From Xiphophorus maculatus (taxonomy: Eukaryota > Chordata > Actinopteri > Cyprinodontiformes > Poeciliidae): a stretch of DNA of 64,000 nt. The translations under genes were made by a program, and so were the position numbers. The notes under the pieces are model-generated. The model worked only from the letters and a program-made list of their open reading frames with translations. It was not told where the DNA came from and did not search any database. The stretch lies in assembly GCF_002775205.1 (NCBI RefSeq), contig NC_036456.1, positions 7,467,463-7,531,462 on the forward strand, read 5' to 3'. Of this stretch, positions 1 to 9,150 are shown piece by piece (positions within the stretch are counted from its first letter, which is position 1; the number at the start of each line of letters is the position of its first letter).

Positions 1-1495
1 GCGCATTCACAAAACGGGCGGCTCGACTGAAGGATGACTGCAGCTGCACCGGTACCGGTCAGCTCCTACTTGAAGTTTTGCTCGGAGCTCCAGGATGATC
101 AGTCCAGGCAATGAAACGCTACTTATATGCGTGTGATTATACACACTTTGATCACCTTAAAAATAATCAAACCTGAACTGTTTGGCGTTAATCTGCCGAT
201 CCAACCCCGTTTTCTTTTTCAGTCAGAATGAAATTACCCCATCGATTTCATGCACTTGGCGTACAGACCAATCTTTGAGACAAAAACTGAGGAAAAGTAG
301 TAGTTACATTCAAGTGAGGTTTTCACATTTTTCTATTTTCATTTTCTTTATTTTGTGTGCGTGTTAGCTAATTGTCTGAGGATAAATGCGGATCAGTTTA
401 ATCGTTTACGTCTAAACAATAAAATATTAAAACCATGAAAACATTGAATTTGATGCTTCTTGGTCTAAACAACATTGAATGTAGTCAGATTTCAGTGTAT
501 TTAGGCGAGTTTTGACGCTTTGTAGATTGATATCGTCTACAGAAAAAGCTTACGTGGCTGCCGCACATTTTCACGCCAGCGAAAAAGTGTGTGTATATTT
601 ACACAAACTTTGACACAAAGTTAATTTTTATACATATTTTTCCACACAAAATATGGCGCTGTACATCTTTTGCGTGCACGCACGCTTTATGCGTGAGGCC
701 TTGACCCAGTTTGTCAAAACATCTGAGCGTTTTTGTGCCAGATCACTGGTTGTCAAGACAACCAGGAACCAGCGGCGCTGTTTTACAGGTTTCTCCAGTT
801 TTAGTCGCACCTGTAGAAGCTTCAGGAGATTAAAAGTTGAGCAACCAGTATTGCCGTGCCAAGCTCACCGAAACAACTGAAGACACACCTCCGAAGACTT
901 CTGCAGTAGTCAAAAGGATTTTATGAGGAACATTTTTATGAAACTAGAGTTCTTGATCAAGCTCTGCTGGGAAATGCTAGAAATGTGAAAATCCACCATA
1001 GATGTGGATATTCATGTAAAGATGAGCAATAGAACGATCATCTATAGATAATGAAACTTTTCACTGGAAAGAAAACTGCTACATTTCCAAGGTATGAAAT
1101 TAACCCCAACCACATTAGAAGTACAAGTGGATAAACTTAAGTCCTTCGGGAAAAAAAATATATATATATTTTTGTATTTTTTTTCCATATTGTTTTTAAA
1201 TAAAATGACTAAATTTTTTTAAGAGTAGAATTTTAAAAGAATTTCAAAATGTTTTACATTTTATGCAACGAGAATAAACTTTTAAAGTTGCAGTAAAATA
1301 ACTTGTGGTGCCATAAATGTTACGTTTAAGATCCCTTTCGATGATGTGGATAAAGATCCCTAAGAGATTTTAATGAGCTGTAAGAATATCAAAGCACATC
1401 TACACCAAAATATTTTCATTATTTTCTGAAATATGAGCTTGCTTGCTAATAATATGACATCAAAGCCAAATGTTTTTACAGTTTGACAAGATGAA
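1..1495. other. 5' flank, no gene recognised
   Basis: AT-rich DNA with several short open frames, none with convincing protein character. A 26-codon open frame begins at the ATG at 33-35 and ends at a TGA at 111-113. It lies in a locally CpG-richer stretch and has a possible but weak GC-type donor near 107, so it could be the end of a first exon. I cannot support that further. The last four bases before the retrotransposon (TGAA) are the target-site duplication. Confidence 0.4.
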
Positions 1496-2813
1496 TGTAA
1501 CCCAGTGTTTAAAAACACAAGAAAAAAAAATAATAGATGTTGATTCAATGTCTTATTCTACCAAAATAGCTAAAAGGTAATTACGTAAATCTTCAAAAAA
1601 TGTGAAATATGCTTTTAGTGTTAGCTTCTATTGACAGATTAGGCAGCCAATGGCTGGCGCGGTCTGGTTTCGTGTCGGCCAATGGGGTTGATCGTCCCGC
1701 CCCTTTTTAACAGCTGGCGGTTGTTTCGTTCGGAGCGCGGCAGACAGGCTTGAAAGCTAACAGCTGACGGTTGCTTCGCTCAGAACGCTTGAGAACAGCT
1801 GACGGTTGTTTCGCTGCGAACGCTTGAGAGCTAACAGCTGACGGTCGTTTCCGTAAAGAGGTAGAAAGAAATTGACGAATCTGGTTAATTGGTAAGGAAA
1901 ACAATATTAATATAAATTCACTAAATATATAATTCAAAATACTACATTCGGTTTTATTAGATCTCGGAGGGTTTCCCCCGTGAACAGCTGAAGCCCGAAA
2001 AATAGCCGTTGACAGCTCGGAGCATCGGTGAGTCATCGCACGCGCTCGGCAGTTGGTTAAGTAAATTTGGTGAAAATTGGCTAAAATACCTATTAAATTA
2101 TAAAATTTAATATAAAATAAAATTGATTGTAAGATTTTGTATTGTTATTGTTGTGTATGTTGTATTTGTTTTATGTAATTGCATTTATTTTAAGATTGAA
2201 TGTATATTATATTATTTTTTTTACCACATATAAGCTAATCTATTTAGCTTTACTAATATGTTGGAAAAATTGTGTTCTGTTAACTTGTTGTTATACAACA
2301 TGAAAGAAAAAAATAAGAAGAACTTGAGAAATGATTAAATAGCATCTTATGTGCTAAAATGTTTTACTTTGGCCTTGTTATAGGTCAGGTTTTTTTTTTT
2401 GGAGTGTGTACAGTACACTTTTGGCTTGGAGGGCCAAAGATTCCAAGACCCTCTTCACCTGAAACTGGATGGCGAGCCCCAGCCCAGAGGACCAGGCGCA
2501 CGGGTAGATAGTAACCCGACTGGTCACCAGCTGAGAGACTTTGAGACTGAAGAATTAATTCATTGGAGACTGAAGTATTCAATTTATTTATTTATTTATT
2601 TTTTTAAAAAGCGCGCAGTATTTGTTTGTCTGTTTTAAATGTGGATCCACAATTGTTTATTATATTAAATATTTGCTCTTTTCTTGTAGACACTGTGTGT
2701 TCTGTTGTTGCTCACACCTGGGTTTCCTAGAAATTAATATCTTCTGATTAGGCCCAACTTCCTATATATATAGTATAAATTAATTAACCTGTTTTTGTGA
2801 GTTGCAGGTTACA
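1496..2813 (+). repeat. 5' LTR
   Basis: Direct long terminal repeat, essentially identical to 9146-10463. Its first third holds promoter-like elements: CCAAT boxes at 1647 and 1679, a GC box near 1695-1703, and a tandem array with CAGCTG E-boxes at 1711, 1761, 1796 and 1835, plus a separate one at 1985. An AATAAA lies at 2116-2121. The R region and start site cannot be placed from sequence alone. The small antisense open frames inside it are not supported as genes. Confidence 0.95.
1710..1860 (+). promoter_or_regulatory. Tandem E-box repeat array in LTR (probable enhancer)
   Basis: Four imperfect units of about 35-50 bp, each beginning AACAGCTGRCGGTYGTTTCG or close to it, with starts near 1710, 1760, 1795 and 1834. 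Each carries the palindromic E-box CAGCTG. The same array is at about 9360-9510 in the 3' LTR. Two CCAAT boxes and a GC box lie just upstream. Tandem repeats in the U3 part of LTRs commonly act as enhancers; that this one does, through bHLH factors, is inference. Confidence 0.6.
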
Positions 2814-2820
2814 AAAAATT

Positions 2821-2838
2821 TGGCGAGCCAGCCAGGAG
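2821..2838 (+). other. Primer-binding site, tRNA-Arg
   Basis: TGGCGAGCCAGCCAGGAG begins 7 bases after the end of the 5' LTR. It is complementary to the 3' 18 bases (including CCA) of vertebrate tRNA-Arg(ACG) as I recall that tRNA. The match starts with TGG, the complement of CCA, as expected for a site that primes minus-strand DNA synthesis. Confidence 0.85.
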
Positions 2839-2899
2839 CCTAGTTGTGTGACAACAGTGGAACAACAATTTGAATTTTATCTGTTAACACATTGGTACT

Positions 2900-4522
2900 A
2901 TGGATTTCATTGCAAAATTAGGAATTAAGATACCAAATGCAGTCATTGTCAGCGGTTTAACTGGATCTGAAAAGGATGATGATGTTTTTGACTACTTGCG
3001 ACAATGTGGTACAATAAGTAGGACACTAACAGTCGATGATAGCTCATCTGAGTTTTACCAGAACTGTGTCGTGGAGTTTAGCTCTGATTTAGCTGTTCAG
3101 GAGCTAACACCTGCATTGCCTTACCTGTATCCATCAGCTGAAAATCCAGATGTTAAATACTGTGTCCGCGCCCTAACAGATGTTTACACAAAAACCGTAG
3201 GGGGCAGTGTAACTGATACCTACCTCACTGAACTAAAGACCTTAGCTAAGTTAAGTGGGAAGGATTTTGAAGAAGTCTTAAGGGAGGTGATGTCAAAGTT
3301 TGAAGAGTCCATGGGATCTGTTGAGGCAGCTGCAAGCCCATGTCCAAATAATGACACAGAGCCTACACAAAGTGTTGGTTTCCCTCCACACCACATTGAT
3401 AACCCCCACTCTCCTAAGCTTGTTCAGAGCCCTAACCCAAGTTCCTTGAAACTTAATCAGAAACCTCATATATTAAGTCAAACCGATCTAGTCTCACCTG
3501 AAGTACAGAGGATTGTGGTTGAACATGTTGTCAAAACTACAGAGAAGACATCTAATGGTCACTCCACCCTTAGGTTGAGAGCTTTTTCTGGAAGAAACCC
3601 TAGACCATATCCCGAAGTTGACTATGAAACATGGCGTTCCCATGTTGACTTAATGATGGGAGACACATCTCTTTCTAACTTGGAAAAAACCCGAAAAATT
3701 CTTGAAAGCCTTCTCACTCCAGCTTCAGATGTCATTCGGCCTCTTGGGCCTGATGCATCCGTTGATGACTATCTTAGGCTGCTTGAGTCGGCATTTGGCA
3801 CTGTTGAAGATGGTGAGGAACTGCTTGTGCGATTCATGAACACTTTGCAGGATCCTGGGGAGAAACCATCTGCGTACTTGCGTCGCCTACAGGTGGCACT
3901 GAGTCTTGCAGTGCGCCGGGGTGGTGTAGACCCCCGAGAAAGAGACAGACAGCTTCTTAAGCAATTTCAAAGAGGCTGTTGGGATGATAACCTGCTGACA
4001 GAACTGCAGTTGGAGTTAAAGAAAAATAATCTGCCCACGTTTGCAGAACTATTACTCCTACTCCGTATTGCAGAAAACAGACAAGAAGTTAAAAGCACAA
4101 GAATGAGAAAACACTTTAGTGCAACCAAACAAAAAGCAGCGTCACATGAACAAACTGTCACTGAAACAAAAATGGACTTTTCCGAAACAACTTCAAACAC
4201 TTTAAGTGATCTGAAAAAACAGGTTGCTGATTTAAAAAGCCAATTAGCAGCAGTTATGAAACAAAAGAAACAAACAGTACCTAAGAAGAACCAAACAACA
4301 AAACCTGACCATGCAAACCCTGAACCCAACTTACCTTCACACAGCCGCCCTAGTTCACGGCCCAAGCCTTGGTACTGCTTTCGCTGTGGGGAGGACGGAC
4401 ATATTGTTGCCAACTGTGAATCTGAGCCAAACCCTGCACTTGTAGAGGCAAAACGTAAAGAACTAAAAGCAAAAAGGCAAATATGGGATAGACAACACAA
4501 TGGCTCTGCTTCTTTAAACTGA
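2900..4522 (+). CDS. gag: Retrotransposon Gag
   Basis: 540-residue structural protein of the retrotransposon, expected to assemble the cytoplasmic particle and bind element RNA. The ATG at 2900 is the first long-frame start after the primer site. Near the C-terminus is one CCHC zinc knuckle (C-x2-C-x4-H-x4-C, around residues 493-506, beginning CFRCGEDGH), the RNA-binding nucleocapsid signature. Residues from about 225 to 400 form a mostly helical Gag-capsid-like region (ETWRSHVDLMM, AYLRRLQVALSLAVRRGG). A lysine-rich coiled stretch near 440-475 precedes the knuckle. The first roughly 100 residues resemble the N-terminal region of PNMA-type domesticated Gags (inference from general pattern). 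The frame ends in TGA directly after the slippery site that leads into pol. Confidence 0.93.
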   Translation: MDFIAKLGIKIPNAVIVSGLTGSEKDDDVFDYLRQCGTISRTLTVDDSSSEFYQNCVVEFSSDLAVQELTPALPYLYPSAENPDVKYCVRALTDVYTKTVGGSVTDTYLTELKTLAKLSGKDFEEVLREVMSKFEESMGSVEAAASPCPNNDTEPTQSVGFPPHHIDNPHSPKLVQSPNPSSLKLNQKPHILSQTDLVSPEVQRIVVEHVVKTTEKTSNGHSTLRLRAFSGRNPRPYPEVDYETWRSHVDLMMGDTSLSNLEKTRKILESLLTPASDVIRPLGPDASVDDYLRLLESAFGTVEDGEELLVRFMNTLQDPGEKPSAYLRRLQVALSLAVRRGGVDPRERDRQLLKQFQRGCWDDNLLTELQLELKKNNLPTFAELLLLLRIAENRQEVKSTRMRKHFSATKQKAASHEQTVTETKMDFSETTSNTLSDLKKQVADLKSQLAAVMKQKKQTVPKKNQTTKPDHANPEPNLPSHSRPSSRPKPWYCFRCGEDGHIVANCESEPNPALVEAKRKELKAKRQIWDRQHNGSASLN

Positions 4523-4575
4523 AGTTTGCCTCTGTTGAGGGACAAACAGAGGCTACCACAGAGTCAAACCGTCCC
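4513..4575 (+). promoter_or_regulatory. -1 ribosomal frameshift signal (gag-pol)
   Basis: The last gag codons read T TTA AAC then TGA, so the heptamer TTTAAAC (4513-4519) lies in the correct frame for -1 slippage. An 8-base spacer (4520-4527) follows. Next is a perfect 9-bp stem, GCCTCTGTT (4528-4536) with AACAGAGGC (4545-4553). Loop bases GGGAC (4539-4543) can pair with GTCCC (4571-4575), giving an H-type pseudoknot. The pol frame is open from 4492, after a TAG at 4489, so both frames overlap exactly here. The geometry matches established -1 frameshift sites; function is inferred. Confidence 0.88.
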
Positions 4576-7500
4576 CTTGAACCCAAGCAAAATGTGCCGA
4601 CCAAAAAACGTGCCATTTTAAAGTCGCATACTAAAACCGGCAGATTCAAACTGCCTCAAGGTTTAATCGGTACTAAAAGTACAGCCCAAGTAAAGATTGA
4701 CAGCAATACTGTAAACTGCTTACTCGATTCTGGCTCCCAGGTGACCACGGTCCCACAATCATATTATGAACAACATCTGTCCAGTCATCAGATTAAGCCA
4801 CTTTTTGACCTACTCGAAGTAGAAGGTGCAAACGGCCAATCAGTGCCTTACTTAGGGTACATTGAAATGAACGTCACTTTTCCAAAAGAGTTTCTCGGCA
4901 TTGAAGCCGATGTGTCAACACTTGCCTTAGTCGTGCCAAACATTCGAGCTGCTTCCCAGTCTTTGGTGTTAATTGGAACTAACACCTTAGATGTGCTTTA
5001 TGAATTGTATAACGAAGCATGTCCCGGACTGCAGCCTCTCATTTCAGATGGTTATAAGGCAGTGTTAAAAGTGCTAGAGTTAAGACACAAACAGACCAAA
5101 GGCAGTAGCCTTGGTCTAGCAACCATGTATAACAAAGGCCCTCAGCTAGTCCCAGCAGGCCAGACAGTTGTCCTGGAAAGCATGGTAGCATTGTCAACTA
5201 ATACCACAGAGAGATCCGTGCTGCTAGAGCACCCATCCTTTTCAACCTTACCTGGGGGTGTCCTAGTAAAGCCAAGTCTCATCAGCTTACCTGAGCGAGC
5301 ACCCTACCTGATACCAGTTGTTCTCACCAATGAAACTGAACATGATGTGACAATCCCTCAAAAATGTGTGATTGGAGAGATCCACACGTTCCAGAGAGTC
5401 CTCTCTCACCAACATTCAGTGGGATCTTCCAAATCTGAAGTCGGTCAAAAACACAATCTGGTTTTTAACTTTGAGTCCTCTCCTATCAGTACTGAGTGGA
5501 AAGAGCACATCTTGCATAAGCTCAATAACATGCCAGAGGTTTTTGCACAAAATGACCTTGATTTCGGTCGGACTGATCAAGTCAAGCACAACATTAAACT
5601 GTCAGATGAAACTCCATTCAAACACAAAGCACGACCCATACACCCCAATGACCTAGAAGCCGTCCGTAAACATTTACAGGAGCTGCAACAAGCAGGCGTG
5701 ATTCGAGAATCCACTTCACCGTTCTCTTCGCCCATTGTCGTTGTGCGAAAGAAAAATGGCGACGTCCGTCTCTGCATAGATTACAGAAAACTCAATTTGC
5801 AGACTGTAAAAGACGCTTACGCGCTCCCGAACTTGGAGGAAACATTCTCTACATTGACTGGATCTAAATGGTTTTCAGTCCTTGATTTAAAATCTGGCTA
5901 CTATCAGATTGAAGTAGAGGAAGCTGACAAACCAAAAACTGCGTTTGTATGTCCCAGTGGCTTTTGGGAGTTTAATAGAATGCCTCAAGGCATTACAAAT
6001 GCTCCCAGCACTTTCCAGCGCCTTATGGAACGATGTATGGGTGACATGAACTTAAAGGAAGTTCTTGTGTTCCTTGACGACATCATTGTCTTTTCCAAGA
6101 CACTTGAGGAGCATGAAACTCGATTAATGAAGGTTCTAAACCGCCTCAAAGAGTACGGTCTTAAACTGTCTCCTGAAAAATGCAAGTTTTTTCAAACTTC
6201 GGTGCGATACCTCGGACACATAGTATCCCACAAAGGGGTGGAGACAGACCCAGAGAAAGTGAAAGCTCTGAGTAGCTGGCCTGTGCCCAGAGACCTTAAA
6301 CAACTTCGTTCGTTTTTAGGTTTCTCGGGGTACTACAGGCGCTTTATCAAGAACTATTCGAGCCTTGTTAAGCCTCTCACAGATCTAACATCAGGCTATC
6401 CACCGCTGCGTAAGAGCACAAAACCCAAAACTAAGCCTGCTGAGTACCATGATCCGAAAAAACCCTTTGGTGAGCGGTGGACTCCCTCTTGTGAGCAAGC
6501 TTTCAAAGACATCATTGAGAAGCTCACTTCTGCTCCTATCTTGGCATTTGCAGACCCTAAGCTGCCGTACTCACTTCATACCGACGCCAGCACCACAGGG
6601 CTTGGCGCCGCCCTTTATCAGGAACAGAATGGACAAACAAGGGTCATTGCTTATGCCAGCAGGGGGTTATCCAGGAGCGAAGCTCGTTACCCCGCCCACA
6701 AGTTAGAGTTTTTGGCCCTAAAGTGGGCTGTAACCGAAAAGTTTGCAGACTATCTTTATGGGAACCAGTTTACTGTCATTACTGACAGTAACCCTCTGAC
6801 CTATATTCTGACAACAGCTAAGATGGATGCAATGAGCTACCGTTGGTTAGCTTCTCTTTCCACCTTTAACTTTAAGCTCCAATATAGAGCAGGAAAACTC
6901 AACTCTGATGCAGACGGTCTTTCAAGGCGACCGCATGGTGAGTTATTGAATGATGCTGTATCACAAAAAGAGCTTGACAGGATACAGCAGTTCACCCAAA
7001 CTCATTTGGCACAGCAAGACACCAGTTTAAGCCAAGAGGTGGTGTCAGCCATCTGTGAGAGACCCTTATGTTGTAGTTTCTCAGATGAACCTACCCCTCT
7101 TGTTCACTCATTAGCCATCTCGGTAAACACCTTACCAGATGACTTTGTCAATGAAGATGATTGTGGTGGTCTTCCAGTCGTGCCTCATCTGTCAGCTGAA
7201 CAACTCAAACAAGAGCAACGAGCTGACCCTTGCTTGCGCGAGGTCATTATCCAAATTGAGACTGGTAAAAAGGTTCCACCTACAGTCAGAACAGAACTTC
7301 CAAATATAAGTCTGTTGCTTCGAGAACTAAATCGTCTTGAGCTGCACAACCAAATATTGTACCGAACACGCCAAGATGATGGCAGTGTCACTCATCAGCT
7401 CGTCCTACCAGAGCAGCTCCGTGAGGCAGTTTTTCACAGTCTCCATAATGATATGGGCCATTTAGGTATTGAGCGTACCCTCGATCTCGCCAGAGGAAGG

Positions 7501-9150
7501 TTTTATTGGCCTCGTATGGCAGCTGACATCGAGAACAGAATCAAAACATGCAACCGCTGTGTGCGGCGAAAGACCCCTCCGGAAAAAGCTGCAGCGCTTG
7601 TGAACATAAAGTCTACCAGACCGCTTGAACTGGTTTGTATGGATTTCTTATCCATTGAGCCAGATCAAAGCAACACAAAGGATGTGCTCGTACTAACTGA
7701 TCACTTCACTAAGTATGCCATAGCCATTCCAACTTCTAACCAAAAAGCCCAAACCGTGGCAAAATGTCTTTGGGATCACTTTATAGTTCCTTATGGCATC
7801 CCTGAACGATTACATAGTGATCAAGGGCCAGATTTTGAGTCACACGTAATAAAAGAACTTTGCAAGATCATGGGCATTCACAAGATTCGAACCACTCCTT
7901 ATCATCCTAGGGGGAATCCTGTGGAACGCTTTAACCGCACCTTGTTAAGTATGCTTGGGACCTTAGAACATAAAGACAAAACACAGTGGCGCAACTTTGT
8001 AAAACCATTGGTCCATGCGTACAATTGTACGAAAAATGACACAACCGGATTTGCACCTTATGAATTAATGTTTGGTCGTCAACCCAGATTACCTGTTGAC
8101 CTTGCATTCAACCTACCTCTCCAAAACAAAAGTTTTAAGTCCCACTCACAATATGTGGAAAAACTGAGAACAACTCTCCAAGAAAGCTACAAACTAGCAA
8201 TCCAAAATGCTAACAAAATGGCTGACAGAAATAAAGCCAGATTTGACATGCGTGTAAAACCATCCAAACTAGAACCTGGAGACCGAGTTTTGGTGCGAGC
8301 CGTTCGTCTTAGGGGTAAGCATAAACTAGCCGATAGGTGGGAGACAGACATTTATGTTGTGGTAGAACAAGCTGGTGATCTGCCAGTCTACACCATTAAG
8401 TCTGAAACTAAAGATGGGTCAGTGCGCACTGTCCATCGTGACCTTCTTCTACCTTGCGGGTTCCTTGCTCCCACAGAAGAAAATCCAACTCCGCCAAATC
8501 AGGTCTGCAAACCTAAAACACGGCAGTCCCCTGAGCAAAATGAAGAATTCAATCTTCCTGAACCTGAAAACGAGGAGTTCTATTGGCTTAGAGAACAACC
8601 TGTCCCAGAGCCAATCAAATTCACGCGAATTTATGAGATTCCAAAACAGACATGGCCTAAAAACTTACCTATATGTGACAACTTACCTGAATGTGACAAC
8701 ACACCTGAATTCAGCAATGTACCCGATTGTGATGACGTTCCTGGCAGTGACCCGGTAGTTCCTTCTGAAGAGAAGTTTGAAGCAGTAGTAAATACTGAAC
8801 GGTTGACCCATGGTAGTGATTGTAAAAGTGAACCTAACCTACATAGTGAAGGTGTATGTGACCAAAATGTATCAGAGGACAAACCCAACCACCCAAGTCA
8901 TGAAACCACAAATCCTGTGAGACGTTCAGAGAGACAAACCACTCAACCAAAGAGGCTCCAGTATAGCCAGTTAGGGAACCCACTCATATCCATTGCCCAG
9001 TCCCTATTCCATGGCTTAAGCCTTGCTTTTACTAGTGCCTTGATAGAACCTGAACTTGAAACCACTTTTAAGGGTTCCAGCATTCCTGTCATTTCAAAAC
9101 AACCCATCCCATGCAAAGGGACTTGCATGTTCCAAGGGGGGACAGTGTAA
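4519..9150 (+). CDS. pol: Retrotransposon Pol (protease-RT-RNase H-integrase)
   Basis: About 1,543 residues, read in the -1 frame after slippage at 4519. The frame has no ATG near its start; GTG at 4594 is only the first start-like codon, and the numbering below counts from it. Aspartic protease motif LLDSGSQ (DSG at 45-47). Reverse transcriptase with DVRLCIDYRKLN and the catalytic FLDD box at 493-496. RNase H with its first Asp in LHTDAS (D664). Integrase zinc finger H-x4-H ... C-x2-C from H951, then catalytic D1017, D1076 and E1111. A GPY/F-like module follows (GDRVLVRAVRLRG to HRDLLLPCG). The last 230 or so residues are an acidic, proline-rich tail with short repeats, ending before the polypurine tract. 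No stop interrupts the frame. The spacing between the last two integrase acids is 34 residues, one fewer than usual. Confidence 0.95.
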   Translation: MKFASVEGQTEATTESNRPLEPKQNVPTKKRAILKSHTKTGRFKLPQGLIGTKSTAQVKIDSNTVNCLLDSGSQVTTVPQSYYEQHLSSHQIKPLFDLLEVEGANGQSVPYLGYIEMNVTFPKEFLGIEADVSTLALVVPNIRAASQSLVLIGTNTLDVLYELYNEACPGLQPLISDGYKAVLKVLELRHKQTKGSSLGLATMYNKGPQLVPAGQTVVLESMVALSTNTTERSVLLEHPSFSTLPGGVLVKPSLISLPERAPYLIPVVLTNETEHDVTIPQKCVIGEIHTFQRVLSHQHSVGSSKSEVGQKHNLVFNFESSPISTEWKEHILHKLNNMPEVFAQNDLDFGRTDQVKHNIKLSDETPFKHKARPIHPNDLEAVRKHLQELQQAGVIRESTSPFSSPIVVVRKKNGDVRLCIDYRKLNLQTVKDAYALPNLEETFSTLTGSKWFSVLDLKSGYYQIEVEEADKPKTAFVCPSGFWEFNRMPQGITNAPSTFQRLMERCMGDMNLKEVLVFLDDIIVFSKTLEEHETRLMKVLNRLKEYGLKLSPEKCKFFQTSVRYLGHIVSHKGVETDPEKVKALSSWPVPRDLKQLRSFLGFSGYYRRFIKNYSSLVKPLTDLTSGYPPLRKSTKPKTKPAEYHDPKKPFGERWTPSCEQAFKDIIEKLTSAPILAFADPKLPYSLHTDASTTGLGAALYQEQNGQTRVIAYASRGLSRSEARYPAHKLEFLALKWAVTEKFADYLYGNQFTVITDSNPLTYILTTAKMDAMSYRWLASLSTFNFKLQYRAGKLNSDADGLSRRPHGELLNDAVSQKELDRIQQFTQTHLAQQDTSLSQEVVSAICERPLCCSFSDEPTPLVHSLAISVNTLPDDFVNEDDCGGLPVVPHLSAEQLKQEQRADPCLREVIIQIETGKKVPPTVRTELPNISLLLRELNRLELHNQILYRTRQDDGSVTHQLVLPEQLREAVFHSLHNDMGHLGIERTLDLARGRFYWPRMAADIENRIKTCNRCVRRKTPPEKAAALVNIKSTRPLELVCMDFLSIEPDQSNTKDVLVLTDHFTKYAIAIPTSNQKAQTVAKCLWDHFIVPYGIPERLHSDQGPDFESHVIKELCKIMGIHKIRTTPYHPRGNPVERFNRTLLSMLGTLEHKDKTQWRNFVKPLVHAYNCTKNDTTGFAPYELMFGRQPRLPVDLAFNLPLQNKSFKSHSQYVEKLRTTLQESYKLAIQNANKMADRNKARFDMRVKPSKLEPGDRVLVRAVRLRGKHKLADRWETDIYVVVEQAGDLPVYTIKSETKDGSVRTVHRDLLLPCGFLAPTEENPTPPNQVCKPKTRQSPEQNEEFNLPEPENEEFYWLREQPVPEPIKFTRIYEIPKQTWPKNLPICDNLPECDNTPEFSNVPDCDDVPGSDPVVPSEEKFEAVVNTERLTHGSDCKSEPNLHSEGVCDQNVSEDKPNHPSHETTNPVRRSERQTTQPKRLQYSQLGNPLISIAQSLFHGLSLAFTSALIEPELETTFKGSSIPVISKQPIPCKGTCMFQGGTV
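8665..8745 (+). repeat. Short tandem repeats encoding NLPxCD units in Pol tail
   Basis: Four to five degenerate 18-base units code for hexapeptides of the form N-(L/T/V)-P-x-(C/F)-(D/S), read as NLPICD, NLPECD, NTPEFS, NVPDCD and DVPGSD. They sit in the low-complexity C-terminal extension of Pol, downstream of the integrase module. No function is known to me. Confidence 0.65.
9134..9145 (+). other. Polypurine tract
   Basis: AAGGGGGGACAG lies directly against the 3' LTR. A purine-rich stretch at this position is where plus-strand DNA synthesis is primed in LTR elements. It falls inside the last codons of pol. Confidence 0.75.

Noticed and set aside
1..113. Short 26-codon frame as a first exon
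   Set aside because: Ends in an in-frame stop with only a weak GC donor; not enough support for a gene call.
1707..2036. 109-codon minus-strand frame in the LTR (92 codons in the 3' copy)
   Set aside because: It consists of the tandem E-box repeats read backwards, and the two LTR copies differ in frame after the small indel.
3967..4545. 192-codon minus-strand open frame opposite gag
   Set aside because: It lies antisense to a clearly real gag frame and has no domain; low-complexity Phe/Ser text is the shadow of Lys/Glu-rich coding.
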